Part shown: piece after piece, positions 36,241 to 37,206 of the stretch
Layout of the letters: the number at the start of each line of letters is the position of its first letter
Position numbering within the stretch: the stretch's first letter is position 1
DNA from: Saccoglossus kowalevskii
Lineage: Eukaryota > Hemichordata > Enteropneusta > Harrimaniidae
DNA: 37,206 nucleotides
Direction: 5' to 3'
Assembly (NCBI RefSeq): GCF_000003605.2
Contig: NW_003157409.1
Span: 1-37,206, forward strand
Notes under the pieces: generated by a model
What the model saw: the letters and a program-made list of their open reading frames with translations, nothing else
The model's database searches: none
Told to the model about the DNA's origin: nothing
Made by a program: the position numbers and the translations under genes

Positions 36241-37206
36241 CACATGGGAGTGCATAAGTCTTAATGCAAACATAGGAGTACACATGCCTTAATGCAAACA
36301 TGGGAGTACTCATGTCTCTCATCCAAACATGGGAGTACACATGCCTTTATACCAAACATGGGAGTGCACATGCCTCTATTCCAAACATGGAGGTACACAG
36401 CTATCTCATACAAACACGGGAGTACACATGCCTCTAATCCATACAAGGGAGTACATATGCCTCTAATCCAAACTTGGAAGTGCACATGCCTCTAATCCAA
36501 ACATGGGAGTACACATGCCTCTAATGCAAACATGGAAGTACACATGTCTCTCATACAAACATGGGAGTACACATGCTACTAATCCAATTATGGGAGTACA
36601 TATGCCTGTAATCCAAACATGGGAGTACACATGCCTTAATCCAAACATGGGAGTACACATGCCTCTAATCCAAACACGGGAGAACACATGACTCAATCCA
36701 AACATGCGAGTACAAATGACTCAGGTCAAACATGGGAGTGCATATGCCTGTAATCCAAACATGGGAGTACACATGCCTCTATTCTAAACATGGGTGTACA
36801 TATGACTCAGTTCCATACATGGGGGTACACATGCTTCTAATCCAAACATGGGAGTACACATGCCTCTAATCCAAACATGGGAGTGTACATGCCTCTATTC
36901 CAAAGATGGGAGAGCACATGACTCTAATGGAAACATGGGAGTGCACATGCCTTTAATCCAAACATGGAAGTACACATGGCTCTAATGCAAACATGGGAGT
37001 ACACATGCCTCTATACCAATCTGGGAATAAACATGGCTCTAATTCAAACACGGGAGTGCATAAGCCTCTAATGCAAACATAGGAGTGCATATTCCTCAAA
37101 TCCAAACATGGAAGTACACATGCCTCTAATCCAAACATATGAGTACACATGCCTAATAATCCAAACATGGCAGTACATATGCCTATAATCAAAACGTGGG
37201 AGTATG
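36241..37206. repeat. HOR-B run to the window edge
   Basis: HOR-B monomers 16-38, then a new B start at 36817, cut by the window end at about monomer 14. Several private substitutions occur (cataagtcttaatgc, aacttggaag, ccatacatgggggtac), so this copy is somewhat more diverged than the internal ones. A two-base insertion (gcctaataatcc) is at about 37155. Confidence 0.76.

Larger units (their letters stand above)
1..37206. repeat. 29-bp satellite array filling the whole window
   Basis: The entire window is head-to-tail copies of a 29-bp monomer; a consensus copy is at 1280-1308. It starts acatggga, has the core gtacacatgc and ends ctctaatccaa. A 28-bp form ends ccttaatccaa or carries gactcgggtcaa. 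About 1,290 copies fit the length. All copies I read run in the same orientation, and no unique sequence interrupts them. The consensus is about 45% GC, contains no CpG, and has more C than G on this strand (8 against 5). Each monomer carries two CATG and one GTAC site. Both window edges lie inside the array, so its true size is unknown. The family is not one I recognise; the class (satellite with higher-order structure) is clear. Confidence 0.98.

Noticed and set aside
1-37206. CRISPR array
   Set aside because: There is no alternation of a constant repeat with unique spacers; the whole 29-bp unit repeats directly and no cas genes are present.
1-37206. Telomere-like repeat, since the reverse strand has ttagagg in each monomer
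   Set aside because: It is one diverged heptamer per 29 bp, not tandem TTAGGG, so it is probably chance.
1-37206. Iteron-type plasmid origin or other bacterial repeat region
   Set aside because: The array is far too long, has no replication gene, and has HOR structure typical of eukaryotic satellites.
1-37206. Hairpins from the palindromic CATG, GTAC and CATATG sites
   Set aside because: The palindromes are four to eight bases long and not paired across a monomer in a way that gives a long stem.
1-37206. Nucleosome phasing from the 173-bp and 200-bp sub-repeats
   Set aside because: The main periods (29, 659, 1,096 and 1,154 bp) are not simple multiples of one nucleosome length, and the 173- and 200-bp events are isolated duplications.
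1-37206. tRNA, rRNA or other structured RNA genes
   Set aside because: Every stretch is accounted for by the monomer; no conserved RNA motif was seen.

Overview
This window is one uninterrupted array of tandem DNA repeats. I found no gene, RNA gene, transposon or unique flanking sequence. The basic monomer is 29 bp, with a common 28-bp form. A clean copy lies at 1280-1308: it starts acatggga, carries the ten-base core gtacacatgc and ends ctctaatccaa. Roughly 1,290 head-to-tail monomers, all in the same orientation, fill the 37.2 kb, and both window edges cut through the array.

Monomers differ by diagnostic substitutions, and the variants recur in fixed order, so the array has higher-order repeat (HOR) structure. 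HOR-A is a 23-monomer, 659-bp unit (15 monomers of 29 bp and 8 of 28 bp). I parsed 1137-1795 completely, and recognise full-length copies at 10505, 27088 and 27747 plus many truncated or hybrid ones. HOR-B is a longer set of about 38 monomers, seen as 1,096-bp, 1,154-bp and 865-bp versions. Two smaller recurrent cassettes are called C (2435-2944, 29045-29554) and D (best at 14029-14600, 17838-18400, 22404-22830, 29724-30150).

Layout: A-rich at 1-2434; C and D at 2435-3318; B-dominated at 3319-9412 with an A fragment at 5600; A-rich at 9413-13190; B and D mixed at 13191-27087 with short A pieces; A-rich at 27088-29044; C, D and B at 29045-35036; A at 35037-36240; B to the end. On top of this lie long direct duplications 3.8 to 35 kb apart that share private variants (for example 1137-3112 with 27747-29722), and local tandem duplications of 85, 87, 173, 200, 381, 461, 990 and 1,009 bp.

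The organism is most likely a eukaryote: many kilobases of homogenised HOR satellite with a CpG-free consensus fit centromeric, pericentromeric, subtelomeric or sex-chromosome heterochromatin in a genome with cytosine methylation. I do not recognise the satellite family and cannot name the species. Open reading frames occur on both strands only because 29- and 28-bp monomers alternate; none looks like a real gene. The points most worth a second look are the nested HOR architecture, an alternating purine-pyrimidine core that survives most variation, the long-range duplications, and two patches of clustered indels that may be assembly or consensus errors. All block boundaries were read by eye and may be off by a monomer.
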